The notes: generated from the letters alone by a model not told the origin. A stretch of 64,000 nt of DNA from Ixodes scapularis (GCF_016920785.2 NW_024609846.1:82779816-82843815); one strand, 5' to 3'; shown: positions 52,001 to 57,616, counted from the first letter of the stretch. Made by a program: numbers and translations.

Positions 52001-54258
52001 GCAATGACCACTTTAGGCCCTAAGAATTAAACAAAGAGAATTAAACAACGAAGTTGTGTACGTGTCTTCATTGCAACCATACGTAAATCGTATATATGTC
52101 GTATGGTTGAAAAGTTGTCGTAAAGATAACAGCTTCCTTCGTCCCCCATCTTCACGTAAAGTAAATAAATTCAACTTTTTTTTTTCCAAGGACAGCGTAA
52201 AGGGGCCCTGCAATCCTATTTAAGCGTCTACCTTTTTTCCGGTTTCCACGTTTCTTGAAGTTCAGGCAAGCCAGCGGGCACGGAGAGGTGCGTTATATTT
52301 TAAGCGGACGACGCGGAATCCTCCTCCACCGACGAGGGCGACCCGCGGTACCGAAAGCGCGCAAAATGTGACGTCTTTGGTCCTGGGCTTACTACTGGTC
52401 AGAGACGCTAAAAGCTTCTTTTTAGTCGAAATACAAAATTTAAGTGGCGCGAACCGTTTCAATTACTCACAAAAGTAGTTTTTGTTCACTATTTTAGATG
52501 AGAAAAGAAACAAATGCAGTTTATAAAGTACGGAAACAAGAAATGACCCGTCGACATACCCGCCACCAAGCGGTGCAAAAGGCGGCGCGTACTGGAAACA
52601 AGGAGGTTAGAAGTACTAGGAGGGGGCACGTTGCAATATTGGTGAAGCCTAGTCATAAAAAGTTTAAACGATTTTGTGCCCAGCGTGACCGCAGATCTCT
52701 CTGGCAATTGGTGCGCGTGACATGTCACGTGTGAGATGGATGGTTGATTGTAGAAAGACTCCTTGCAGGCTTGCGCGCGCTCCGTCCAGTAGGTTTTATC
52801 AGATCGAAGGCTAGACTGTGGTGTATTCTAGTACCCTATAGCAAGACGAAGGCTAGCTACGGTCACGTGATGTGGTCACGTTGGCATGGTAAGTGAGGAG
52901 AGTAAGGAGGAAAATGAGAAAGAGGCGAGGCGTCAAGGGAGCATGGCTTGTGGAGGCTACGCGGCCGACGTCATGCCCTCTCCTACCCTTCTATCCTCCT
53001 TGACTGGAAAGGAGTAGTGGGAGCGCCGACACGGAAAGGTCCCGGATGTACGCGGCGGCGCTGCGGTCGTATGGACAGGAGGATCCGACCGGCTCCGAGC
53101 GTTCCGACCACTGATCTCTATGACAATTGCTGGATCGCGCTTCCCCGCTTGTTCGCTGCAGCGCAAGTGAAGCCCGGTGGCTTCACTTGCGGAAGCGGCA
53201 AGCGCGATCCAGCAATTGTCATTGAGATCAGTGGTTCCGACCGAGATGCTTTGTCCTGCGGTTTGGCCGTTTCGCGGTATGGCAGCTCGAAGTTGCTCCC
53301 ATTCTGAACTGATCTTTACCCCGTGTTTGCTGTCGTTTGTGGCAAATGAAAGGCCGAATTAGTGTTTAATCGCACAGCAAATGCAATGAGAGCCGCTTTG
53401 GCTGCCCGCTGCATGCATACAGCCTATGCAGAACATGCTTTAGTGGCGCCCTCTCGCGCCGTCGACACGGAGTGCGGCAGCCGTGAGCGCTCGCGATGAG
53501 CACACTGCCCCTCCTCTAGTTCACGGCCGCTCAAGCAACCAAGGACGTCATGAGGGAGGTTATTTTTTGCTTGTTTTTGTCATTTTAATTTGCCTATAAC
53601 TTTTAAAATACAGCGAATTTTGAGAAAATAAAAGTTTCACTAAGTTACCACGTTCTGTGCGCTTAGGTTCCGTGTAAATTAAAATCCAGTAAAAAAGTCC
53701 TTGCAGGGCCCCTTTAAGTTTTGCGTTTTTCGTTTTTCACCGATTATAAAAAAACCGCCTCGGGGGTTAATTTTCGGTGTTTACCTTTATATGCCGAAAA
53801 CACAAAACCCTAAACATAACACATCTGTGACCTCATGGGGCAGAAATCCAGGGATAATTTACGCGGTAAACACGCCAATCGGAGGCGTATTCCATAGCTG
53901 TGGTCGCGTTGTGTGTCTCGCGGACGCTACAGCACCCCCTTGCCGAGAAAAACCAGCCTACTGGAAGACCACGTACCTGACACCGGGGTGATGGGGAACG
54001 GTTCCGTTCATCGGGGGCACATAGGCGGCTGCCCTGGCGAAGCGGGAACCCTTCAGTTCGCCGAAAGGAACGCCCAGAAACGCGTACACGCTTTCGCCTT
54101 CCAAGGTCTCGACTCTGCCTTGAAACCTTCCAAAGTAGGTTTCGAGCGTAAACTCGGTTCGCCTATAAAGCTTCATCCACAATATCGTCACGACCAGGGT
54201 CCCGAATCCGAGAAACAAGACGACGTAGAAGAACCTGAAGAATGTCTCCACAGCACCC
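6834..54258 (-). CDS. catalytically dead cholinesterase-like membrane protein (neurotactin-type), spliced, 5' incomplete
   Basis: Seven minus-strand exons join in phase into 545 residues ending in TGA. Order: exon A 53977-54258, B 43246-43520, C 32850-33081, D 31975-32224, E 22060-22323, F 20630-20784, G 6834-7014. Junction phases are 2, 1, 2, 0, 0, 2. Numbering from the first full codon of exon A, residues 9-28 form a transmembrane anchor, followed by an extracellular alpha/beta-hydrolase of the cholinesterase/carboxylesterase type. Fold landmarks: C95-C115 loop, ENCLYLNIWSP 113-123, DWYDGSA and NYRLG in exon B, FGG in exon C, CPT in exon E, FIFGLPL in exon F, WPP in exon G. The oxyanion motif HGGG is replaced by FSLG (145-148), the nucleophile motif GESAG by GAGGG (Gly229 at the Ser position), and the acidic residue by Gln333 in DQG; His444 remains. 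Sequons occur at N84, N105 and N219. A type II anchor plus a dead esterase domain is the layout of neurotactin-like adhesion proteins. Orthology is inference. Intron lengths reach 13.6 kb. Confidence 0.85.
7531..7857. mobile_element. CACT-ended MITE with 3-bp TSD
   Basis: It begins CACTCTAAAA and ends TTTTAGAGTG, flanked on both sides by GTA (7528-7530 and 7858-7860). The interior is a long imperfect palindrome; GCAATGCAAGCGTGACG and CGTCTTGCATTGC lie near the centre. CACT termini with a 3-bp duplication suggest a CACTA (EnSpm)-type parent; the superfamily is inference. It lies downstream of exon G's region and therefore within the gene's last intron. Confidence 0.8.
7861..9474. other. intronic stretch without clear gene
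   Basis: An 85-codon open frame at 8728-8985 (+) begins MSRNGTITTIG and is rich in Ala, Ser, Thr and Pro. It could be a fragment of the first ORF of the LINE that follows on the same strand, or chance. A foldback of MITE type with T-rich ends runs up to the CTTTAGAGTG at about 9472-9481, which matches the end of the CACT-ended family. Confidence 0.35.
10605..10741. mobile_element. small hairpin element inserted in the LINE RT, 11-bp target duplication
   Basis: ACCATATTCGG occurs at 10594-10604 and again at 10731-10741, and the RT frame is continuous if the interval is removed. The insert has arms TTTACCATTTTTTT and AAAAAAAATGGTAAAC that pair, with an inner hairpin built on GAGACTGGGTGGAAGA. 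Its right side (ATGGTAAACTTACACCAGC) reappears at about 44046, so it belongs to a dispersed family. Confidence 0.75.
11078..11298. mobile_element. partial CACT-ended MITE inside the LINE
   Basis: The central palindrome (AAGCAATGCAAAACGTCACG with its partner CTTGCATTGCTTAATG) and the right end TTTTTTTAGAGTG match the complete copy at 7531-7857. The left terminus is missing. A separate short hairpin with TCCCAAGC/GCTTGGGA arms lies just before it at about 11006-11043. Confidence 0.7.
13987..14057 (+). repeat. tRNA-like SINE head / tRNA pseudogene
   Basis: Pol III promoter boxes are clear: A box TGGCCTAACGG (13994-14004) and B box GGTTCGATTCC (14038-14048). A CCAGG/CCTGG arm encloses the T loop, but the loop is one base too long and the acceptor stem does not close, so a functional tRNA is unlikely. 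Confidence 0.55.
15094..15110. repeat. C17 homopolymer
   Basis: Uninterrupted run of C on the + strand, one of only two long C runs in the window. Confidence 0.95.
16866..17060 (+). pseudogene. THAP-like zinc-finger fragment
   Basis: The frame reads TTCSAVGCTNNPARIPELWF, YQFPRVRKRHKVWVPVRK and on to CQIQAG. The CxxxxC start, the aromatic-x-FP motif and the basic stretch before Trp are features of THAP domains, found in P-element-type transposases and host regulators. There is no convincing ATG and no C2CH completion after the Trp can be verified, so it may be a broken transposon ORF or a lone exon. It sits directly before the large palindrome and the tandem monomers. Confidence 0.4.
17146..17364. 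repeat. 219-bp near-perfect palindrome
   Basis: Arms of about 105 bases run from GTGCACCGCCGGAATT to AATTCCGGCGGCGCAC, with the centre near 17255 (GACCCAGGCGGACTGGGTC). The inner 50 bases of each arm pair almost without error. No target duplication was identified. Confidence 0.85.
17379..18490 (+). repeat. tandem repeat of about 345-370 bp, each with TATA box and initiator
   Basis: Three monomers begin GTCGTCACC at 17379, 17750 and 18093 (spacings 371 and 343); the third diverges after about 18400. Each carries CACTATATAA(A/G)G (TATA at 17559, 17905 and 18280), followed about 25 bases on by GGTCAGTGGG, where TCAGT fits the arthropod initiator. The downstream part is GC-rich (CGAACGTCGCCGCCGGGCGA). 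The layout resembles a tandem array of core promoters, as in 5' monomers of some LINEs. Confidence 0.75.
18491..19594. other. intronic stretch
   Basis: No gene recognised. Contains a T-rich tract at about 19000 and short frames only. At 19429-19609 (+) a frame begins MRALDFICACCVLRAMVF and continues with Thr/Ser/Ala repeats. It could be a small secreted peptide but has no support beyond composition. Confidence 0.3.
19612..19830 (+). repeat. 63-bp tandem repeat, arginine-rich in frame
   Basis: About three and a half units of 63 bp beginning CGTCCTCGACGTCGTCC. Because 63 is divisible by three, one frame (19595-19840) stays open and reads RPRRRPKGHHRHRTWRRSL repeatedly; the other frames have a stop in each unit. 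The unit itself contains shorter internal repeats of CGTCCT. Whether it is translated is unknown. Confidence 0.7.
19925..20282. repeat. foldback element
   Basis: Long imperfect inverted arms: TCGTACGGGCTCCAAGCATT pairs with AATGCTTGGAGCCCGTACGA, and near the centre GGAGCACAGAATCC pairs with GAATTCTGTGCTCC. The centre is GC-rich around 20115. It lies just downstream (gene sense) of exon F. Confidence 0.75.
20630..20784 (-). CDS. cholinesterase-like gene, exon F (retained histidine)
   Basis: This 155-bp exon lies between TTCCAG and GG|GTGAGT. It encodes AKQGKNTPDHAFQDLDFIFG, then LPLISAPELTSESEKNLS and RFLIRTWATFATTG. The family pattern is HG.EI..VFG.PL, then LS..M...W.NFA.TG. His444 is at the triad histidine position. 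Confidence 0.9.
20785..22059. other. intron between exons E and F
   Basis: A/T-rich sequence without recognised coding signal. A tick-like dispersed segment with GATTGGTCCCATGAGCTTGTAG occurs at about 21447 and related text recurs near 42440, 42590 and 57370. Confidence 0.4.
22060..22323 (-). CDS. cholinesterase-like gene, exon E
   Basis: The exon encodes 88 residues including FSQDVVHQLLNGPLRTP, EEIQRHYKAQGLIDDMVAA, LLEDLLLLCPTIKFGEYLY and ADVYAFLFRNP. These match the family region D..F.CP...FA......VYLY.F. The donor CCG|GTGAGC is strong. The acceptor used here (CTGCAG at 22324-22329) has a poor pyrimidine tract, so the exact start is the least certain boundary in the model, but phase 0 agrees with both neighbours. 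Confidence 0.82.
22324..24920. other. intronic repeats between exons D and E
   Basis: Includes the fuller copy of the dispersed TIR repeat (about 23400-23840). A short + frame at 22685-22879 reads RRRLRETAVTRENRLAVRRQ, an Arg/Glu-rich heptad-like segment that I could not assign. A short palindrome of CCAAGAATCAT and ATGATTCTTGG lies at about 24214-24258. Confidence 0.4.
23405..23840. repeat. TIR-bearing dispersed repeat
   Basis: Inverted ends CTATGGTACCTAAACGCGTC... and ...GACGCGCTCCAGGCACCGTAG are recognisable. The second family member is the partial copy at 2300-2660. Confidence 0.5.
24988..25173 (-). pseudogene. P2RX7-type cysteine-rich domain fragment
   Basis: The frame reads METVVERICCREYPAAV, SGCVTTHPQFKALC and RDVFRLAYVNM, ending at KRQR before a possible donor GTAATA. 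CCRE, a Cys-x-TT segment and an LxxxY stretch resemble the C-terminal zinc-binding region of P2X purinoceptor 7, a domain spread through many arthropod proteins without the channel. On the minus strand, the stretch before it (25282-25500) reads MLRRTAGIGSIPYN and on to NERIQRLGNTAW, a plausible preceding exon. The simplest donor and acceptor do not agree in phase, so decay is likely. Confidence 0.4.
25500..26640. other. intronic stretch with 35-bp duplication and G18
   Basis: A perfect 35-bp tandem duplication lies at 26157-26226 (unit starts TTGTCAATATTCGTAGG). A G18 run lies at 26471-26488. No gene recognised. Confidence 0.5.
26157..26226. repeat. 35-bp tandem duplication
   Basis: Two identical adjacent units, 26157-26191 and 26192-26226. 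Confidence 0.9.
26640..27720 (-). mobile_element. LINE reverse transcriptase remnant
   Basis: Read 5' to 3' on the minus strand: a segment with KAFD.VDHQSLFDIL (about 27610-27530), then SVSAYADGVNIFLSDDESI (about 27280), where the YADD catalytic box reads YADG, then LKILGVFF and a region with RLYWDMHP (about 27100-26840). The order is that of a non-LTR RT and its thumb/C-terminal part. Frames are interrupted, so it is dead. The clade cannot be fixed by eye; the spacing resembles Tx1/L1-like elements. Confidence 0.65.
27721..28688. other. intronic stretch with G17 and palindromic A/T-rich repeat
   Basis: A G17 run at 27861-27877. At about 28395-28590 several inverted copies of CTAAATTTAGTGGGAAA and TTTCCCACTAAATT occur, flanked by repeats of GTGACGTC. 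No gene recognised. Confidence 0.55.
28689..28961 (-). pseudogene. piggyBac-like transposase N-terminal fragment
   Basis: The frame starts MRDEEIRALLMNSDSNES, continues with an acidic Ser/Asp-rich segment and a basic SPSKKRKWDE, then reads WKKREFKPHEHGFNQSSSG and ends ASSELEIF. An acidic head followed by W...F.P....F..S.GI and ...E.FF is the usual start of piggyBac-derived proteins. A stop follows at once and no catalytic Asp region is visible, so this is a remnant or a single exon. Confidence 0.45.
28962..30674. other. intronic stretch
   Basis: Contains an inverted pair CATGATAGATGATAAG/TTATCATCTATCATG around 30005-30110 and A/T-rich text. No exon was recognised. Confidence 0.4.
30675..31612. 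mobile_element. hAT-like nonautonomous element with perfect 8-bp TSD
   Basis: The ends TAGGGTTGTTCGTTTT and AAAACAAACAACCCTA form a TIR. AGTATAGT flanks both sides (30667-30674 and 31613-31620). Inside are two long G runs (30717-30738 and 31283-31305) and a nested inverted repeat with arms TTTCACAAGCTGCGTGCAGCA (about 31217) and its complement at about 31391. No transposase frame. Confidence 0.85.
31975..32224 (-). CDS. cholinesterase-like gene, exon D (acidic residue replaced by Gln)
   Basis: The acceptor is CCGTGCAG and the donor GGC|GTGATG, a moderate match. It encodes YRAPSWKNLLRATSC, VECLDAKSAQELL, then KQVLIGGALDQGATLLADV. In active relatives the last motif reads like GVN.DEG, where Glu is the triad acid; here Gln333 takes that place. 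The exon lies only 625 bases from exon C, the shortest intron of the gene. Confidence 0.85.
32850..33081 (-). CDS. cholinesterase-like gene, exon C (nucleophile elbow, serine lost)
   Basis: The acceptor is CTCACTCAG and the donor GAAG|GTACGC. The exon encodes LLALDDQLLALQWVRDHI, GPFGGNGSD and VVLMGAGGGAWSVGAHV, then RFILHEESPCR. The family pattern is LLDQ..AL.WV..NI..FGGDP followed by V..FG.SAGG. Here the Ser of the elbow is Gly (GAGGG). The exon is GC-rich and intact, with no stop codon, which suggests selection rather than decay. Confidence 0.9.
33640..34760 (+). mobile_element. LINE remnant (CR1/jockey-type RT)
   Basis: VKSGVPQGTVLGPLFFLIF and INDIVKNL, then RLFADDCILHTTIN with the FADD catalytic box (about 33860-34000), followed after a short A-rich frameshift by YKELGVTISHDL and then LERVQRLALRFIF in another frame (about 34390-34440). 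This is the usual RT and C-terminal order of CR1/jockey-type elements. Multiple frameshifts show it is inactive. Confidence 0.75.
35020..37140 (-). mobile_element. LINE remnant (CR1/jockey-type), second family
   Basis: Reading on the minus strand from 37140: a pre-RT region including SRELRRCLRRKLYYHRLFK and FKSCFL (36836-36330), then KPKMSCGAYDIPSFIVKGY and WKSAVVVPIHKSGDPS (36270-36080), KAFDKVDH, then SGVPRGSNLGPLLLLIFMND (35865-35620), VIRDLGIFVDSSLNFNNHVS (about 35380) and an IERVQRRF motif (about 35130). Frames shift several times and G15 interrupts the RT at 35825-35839. Confidence 0.78.
37141..38715. other. intronic stretch
   Basis: No exon recognised. The last 30 bases (GTTGGGCAAGTTGGTGATTC) are the left part of a dispersed repeat split by the following element; the right part resumes at 42038. 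Confidence 0.45.
38740..39260. repeat. 62-bp minisatellite (TTGGC/GCCAA units)
   Basis: About eight units of roughly 62 bp, each with GATTGGCTTAGGCTGGCC, CCAACGTTGG and a GTAATC end. Units are themselves partly palindromic. Similar but shorter units occur at 40200-40290 and 41600-42020. Confidence 0.8.
39700..39719. repeat. G20 homopolymer
   Basis: Uninterrupted run of G on the + strand. Confidence 0.95.
40299..40505. mobile_element. nested MITE with TTA target duplication
   Basis: Arms beginning AGACCGGTTCACACAGTTGC and ending CAAGTGTCTGAACCGGCCT pair with each other, as do the inner GTTTGACTGCGTTGCGG and CCGCAACGCAGTCAAAC. TTA flanks both sides (40296-40298 and 40506-40508), the target preferred by PIF/Harbinger elements. 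It interrupts the minisatellite of the surrounding element. Confidence 0.8.
40506..41600. repeat. GC-rich core with about 101-bp repeat
   Basis: Within the 3.3-kb element, a block containing CAAGCCTTCGGCCA and ACTGCCTCGTC recurs with a spacing of about 101 bases (40807 and 40908). The frames over it are compositional. No gene recognised. Confidence 0.5.
41600..42020. repeat. right-end minisatellite of the 3.3-kb element
   Basis: Units of about 56 bp containing GCCAATGATGGCTGGATCA and GAACGATGGCCCAACGTTGG. Confidence 0.7.
42038..43245. other. intron just downstream of exon B
   Basis: Contains the right part of the split dispersed repeat (AGACACAGCGCTGTGTCCG at about 42087), two inverted copies of a segment with GCGTC(C/T)GGAC and GATTGGTCCCAT near 42430 and 42590, and no recognised exon. 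Confidence 0.4.
43246..43520 (-). CDS. cholinesterase-like gene, exon B
   Basis: The acceptor is a clean pyrimidine tract ending CCGCAG, and the donor is CCTG|GTACTG. The 275-bp exon encodes CPQPKAEAP, then NYTDQLRQENCLYLNIWSP and VRTVLLFLFSLGFSRGGG, then DWYDGSAFAAVGG and APNYRLGLLAFG. These align with the esterase core through the strand that carries the oxyanion hole, where HGGGF is replaced by FSLGF. A second in-phase donor 15 bases downstream (TCCG|GTAAAA) would add five residues (GTVDH-type loop). The first donor gives a spacing closer to the family. Confidence 0.88.
43521..45540. other. intron between exons A and B: repeats
   Basis: Includes a copy of the sequence around ATGGTAAACTTCCACCAGC (44046), related to the insert in the LINE at 10.6 kb, a G26 run (44877-44902) and a C14 run (44954-44967). 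No exon recognised. Confidence 0.45.
44877..44902. repeat. G26 homopolymer
   Basis: Uninterrupted run of G on the + strand. Confidence 0.95.
45563..45642 (-). repeat. tRNA-like SINE head
   Basis: On the minus strand an A-box-like TTAGCTAAGTCG (45627-45638) and a B box GGTTCGATCC (45585-45594) are spaced as in a tRNA, with an anticodon-like arm CCGCT...AGTGG between. The acceptor stem does not pair, and an A-rich run follows the B-box side, as in a SINE. Confidence 0.5.
45643..46645. other. intronic repeat stretch
   Basis: A 186-codon minus frame overlaps the SINE head (45581-46141) and has no known motif. A terminal-looking CCCTGTCAGTGTCCCTTTAA occurs at about 46439-46458. No exon recognised. 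Confidence 0.35.
47039..48659. mobile_element. hAT-like element nested in the outer transposon, perfect 8-bp TSD
   Basis: Ends CAGTGTTGCCAGAT and ACCTGGCAACACTG form a TIR. TACCCGGC flanks both sides (47031-47038 and 48660-48667). Subterminal repeats of AGTCAGTAGATT-type sequence occur in both arms. A 120-codon frame (47323-47685, +) shows no domain. A smaller hAT-like element is inserted at 48018. Confidence 0.88.
48018..48489. mobile_element. innermost hAT-like MITE, perfect 8-bp TSD
   Basis: Ends TAGGGGTGTCGCGAAC and GTTCGCGACACCCCTA are exact inverted repeats. ATTATGAG flanks both sides (48010-48017 and 48490-48497). The arms are made of repeated GGTCGAACC-type units, similar in style to the element at 5396-6578. 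Confidence 0.92.
50258..51165. mobile_element. hAT-like element with degenerate 8-bp TSD
   Basis: Ends CAGGGCCGGCCC and AGTGCCGGCCCTG form a TIR. Flanks CTCAGGAC (50250-50257) and CTCAACAC (51166-51173) match at 6 of 8 positions, suggesting an older insertion. It contains a younger insertion at 50389. Confidence 0.7.
50389..50959. mobile_element. nested hAT-like element, perfect 8-bp TSD
   Basis: Ends CACGGTGGAAGAAACAC and GTGTTTCTTCCACCGTG are exact inverted repeats continuing through ATTTAGG. GTAGTGGC flanks both sides (50381-50388 and 50960-50967). A 206-codon frame on the minus strand covers the element but shows no transposase motif and is probably compositional. Confidence 0.88.
51174..52197. 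other. intronic stretch
   Basis: No exon recognised. A short GA microsatellite occurs near 51628-51643. Confidence 0.4.
52198..53717. mobile_element. 1.5-kb TIR element with TA-type target
   Basis: TAAAGGGGCCCTGCAA (52198-52213) pairs with TTGCAGGGCCCCTTTA (53701-53716). TA at each end could be a Tc1/mariner-type duplication, but TAA/TTA is also possible. No transposase frame; the interior holds a palindrome at 53107-53236. Confidence 0.65.
53107..53236. repeat. palindrome nested in the TIR element
   Basis: ACCACTGATCTCTATGACAA pairs with TTGTCATTGAGATCAGTGGT, and the pairing continues through GGATCGCGCTT/AAGCGCGATCC. An inner hairpin GCAAGTGAAGCC/GGCTTCACTTGC forms the centre. Confidence 0.8.
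53977..54258 (-). CDS. cholinesterase-like gene, exon A (membrane anchor and start of esterase domain)
   Basis: On the minus strand, the pyrimidine-rich GGGTTCTTCTCAATTTCCCAG is followed by an open frame with no ATG before its hydrophobic stretch. An in-frame TAG lies upstream, so this is probably an internal exon that enters with one base of a split codon. The frame reads VETFFRFFYVVLFLGFG, then TLVVTILWMKLYRR (anchor with a basic flank), then TYFGRFQGRVETLEGESVY and AFLGVPFGELKGSRF, the typical N-terminus of a carboxylesterase. The donor is CAG|GTACGT at 53971-53979. It ends in phase 2 and joins exon B to make Arg94. The first ATG in frame is inside the anchor (residue 28), which would destroy it, so translation must start upstream. 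Confidence 0.85.
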
Positions 54259-54326
54259 CTGGGAAATTGAGAAGAACCCGAAAAACGTCTCGATCCCTGA
54301 CAACGAGGAATCTAAACATACACATC

Positions 54327-54478
54327 ACACAAAAGACAGTCTGCATACAGATTCGAACGTCGCCGCGAGATCCGTGCTTCGAATGCCACGTGACAATGAG
54401 TTCAAGAAAGAAACTTGGCACGCGGCATTCGAACCACGGATATTGCGGTGACTCATGTTTGCAGACTGTCTTTTGTAT
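54327..54478. repeat. foldback element immediately upstream of exon A
   Basis: Arms ACAAAAGACAGTCTGCATAC and the complementary GTTTGCAGACTGTCTTTTGT, with inner pairing around CGAATGCCACGTG and CACGCGGCATTCG. It lies about 70 bases before exon A's acceptor, in the preceding intron. Confidence 0.75.
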
Positions 54479-56682
54479 AATGTATGAGCAGTGTGAACCC
54501 GGCTTAAAGTAATGTAGAGGAAGTATTCACTGGCGGCCATAGCTGTGTGCGCAAATGATGAGCGCGTGCTGATGATGGCCAGCTTCCACAGTTATTTTGC
54601 AACGTGCATTCCGCACCATCAAGAGTGCCGGTCTTAGCAGCCTATTGATGTGAGCTCGTTCTGAGCATGCGCTCTTAACAGCACCCACAGATATGGCGTC
54701 CAGTGAATACTCCCTTTACTTCCCGTGCAAAACTGACGCGGTTTTGTATTTTAGTATAAACACTTAAATCGTTTTCATTTGGCCTCCAGGTTTATAAATA
54801 TTGATATTATTATTATTATTTTTAATTTGGTACACGGAGAGTGCAGAAAATTATTTTCGAAGTACCGCTGAGGCCCCTTCCTCCCGGAGCGTTACATCAT
54901 AAAAGAAGTTTTCGGAATCTTCGCTCTCCCGCATCTTCAGAGCCTATCAAAGCTATGCACGTGAAGCCTTGCTACTTACAAAAAGGTAAAAGAACAAAAC
55001 AAAACAAACAAAAAACATCATGGCTGGTGAGTATGGGGGAATATACGTGCCAGGGGCTTGCAAGTGCACGCGCTGCCAACAAGAGATTCACGCGCTTTTG
55101 CGTCCGAAAGATCGATTTATGACGTAACGACTGGTCCGAGGTTTTTCGCGTTTAGATACATTTTCGGGAAAACCGAACGTGACATTCAGATTCACGGGAA
55201 TAAAATACTCTAGAAATCACATCGAACTCGTTATCTTCAAGCACTTCTTCAGCTTCCCTTTAAATCATCTCAAACGGCGTGATCGCAAAGGCATTTATAC
55301 TTGCGTGTTTATTTCGGTTTCTTGCGCTGACTGTCATGATTGTATTTTAGGAATAGATATACCCTTTATCGATGCACTACAGCTGAACCCGTTGGGTGAG
55401 TTTCGAATTCGCCACAAACTTTTCATTGGAAAGAAGCTAGGTCAGGCGCAGGGTGGAGAATAAAATCATGATGATTTAAATCGGGATTTAAATCCAATCA
55501 GTTTTACTGCGATAACTTAAATCAAACCTTTCCCTTCCAAATATTTTCCAAAATATTTTTCTTTTAACTACAGTTTATCTCTAATTTGATAATTTCTATC
55601 TACATTTGTTTTGTATCTAAATAAAATATTCAGCAATCAAGGAAGATTGTACCAGGTTAAAATCGTGCAAAAAGCAATGCTTTTTTGAGCAAATCGGAAC
55701 GTCGGGCTTTCTGTCTACCTTCCATTTATTTCGCCAGTTACGTGGCGTTTGCTTGCAATCAAATCATAGCAAAAAAAAAATGAAAACATTAAAAGTAATA
55801 ATAAAGCAAATCAAAACGTACAAAAAGAGGTGGTAAAGGTTTGTAGTATCTAAAAGGACAAGCTGCTCTTGTTTTAGTTTGGCAGGGCCTACATCACTAA
55901 AACGTTTTCAATGAGAGTGGATTTTAAATGTACAGTGATTATTTTGTCCCCATTGTTTTTAATATTCTGATGGATTAGTAAATGTACCTACCATGTTTAA
56001 AAATACATATAGCAATCTAATTTAAATAAAGTAAATTTGATTTAAATCACATATGTCTTCTTTATATTTTCAAAAATAATGTGTTCTTTTTACTAATCTG
56101 GTCAAGTGGTTCAGCTAGTACTTATATTGATCAAGCAAGGAACGTGGCCCTTCTTGGTGCAGCTTGCTGCGTTCGATTCATACCTGCACTAGCCTACAAC
56201 GGCGCAGAAAAGGGCAGGGCGTAGCAGAAACTACTTCCGGTTTTCCGGTCTGCGTTTTTAGATAGACTGCACTCATAAACCAAATATGACGGTGTGCACC
56301 CGGTGCAGCGGGTGCAAGAGCTGCAGGTAACTAAATTGAACACAGCTAAATTGAAACCCGCCTCTTCATCGAAGGCGGGAATTTCAATCAGAACTTCGCC
56401 TCTTTTGTCGAGTATAGATATCCACGGGCCTTTCCCACCTTCGCTTATTACTTGTATTCTACATTTGTTGAACAGGTTGCAGGAAGTAACTAAAGACCTT
56501 AGAAACGCTCTATTTTTTTTAATAAACTACGTTATCGTTTACTTACTCTTTGTATGATGGCCGCAAAAGATCCAGAGTGGAGGTGTCGTCCGTTGGCGAT
56601 AGCCTGAAATACCCAATCATAATCATGCGAAAATATAGCGAAGATGTAGCAATAAGTACAAAACGAACGTGTTGGTAACGGT

Positions 56683-56792
56683 AATTAGACATGAGGAAGA
56701 TTCATAGAAAGGGGGGGACGGACGGACACGAAGACGGCGGAAGTCTTCGTGTCCGTCCCCCCCTTTCTATGTATCTTCCTCATGTCTAATGT
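56683..56792. repeat. near-perfect 108-bp palindrome
   Basis: ATTAGACATGAGGAAGAT pairs with the arm ending CTTCCTCATGTCTAAT, continuing through GGGGGGACGGAC and CACGAAGAC to a centre of a few bases at about 56737. Only one or two mismatches are visible. Confidence 0.85.
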
Positions 56793-57616
56793 AGCAATAC
56801 TTTGGGGGTTTTCAAAGACACGTTTGAAGCACCAAATTATGTTGACGAAATGATCATGCAGTGTCCTCGTCACCACAACATTAGAAACGTGGCTCGTGAA
56901 ACGAGGCACGTGTTTTTTTTTTTAATGTCTTTTATGTCTTATTTACACTCGCAAAATCGCGGGCGGATCCGCGCGGATTTTTGACGCCAGGTGATAGAAC
57001 CCACTCGCTGCCTGCGAAATATTTGGCCGCGAAGGCAATCGGTATACGAAAACCAATCTTTCCCGCAAGGAAAAAAAATAGACATTTCCGCTCGCCACAT
57101 CCCATAAGAACGCATAGAGGGAATGGCGTTTTCTGACGTCACATTCGGCCCGAGTCCACCCAAAACCAGCTAGAAGACAAGGTCAGCGCACGTCTAACAT
57201 AGCGCCAGTTGTGAGACGATGCAAAACTCGCAGTAGACGATGGTGAGGCGTGGTTTTATGCAGCGCCACGTAAATCCACTAGGCATGACGATTTTTTTTT
57301 TTTTTTTAGGGGGGCGCAGGTTTAATTTTTTATACTTCGTTTCACTTTAAGTCCAGGCGCAGTCGACGCCACCAGCTAATTGGACCGATCCAGCAGCGTT
57401 TGACCTTTCTTGCTTATGGCTGGTTCGGCGATGATAGAACACGTAAAAAACACGATAACATCATGATGGTGCTTTTTTGACGCTGTCTGGTTGGCACTAT
57501 TAAAGCCCCTGTATACGGAAAAGTAGCGACATCCTTTGAAGAATGCCGCCTGCTATCTTGGAGCGATCCAGGCGGCGCTACCGTCGACGCGCGAGCGCGA
57601 AAGAGCAAAAGATAAC

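Noticed and set aside
55179..55463. possible retropepsin-like CILGIDIPF segment
   Set aside because: A lone ILGID string without a DTG/DSG active site or neighbouring pol domains is not enough to call an LTR element.
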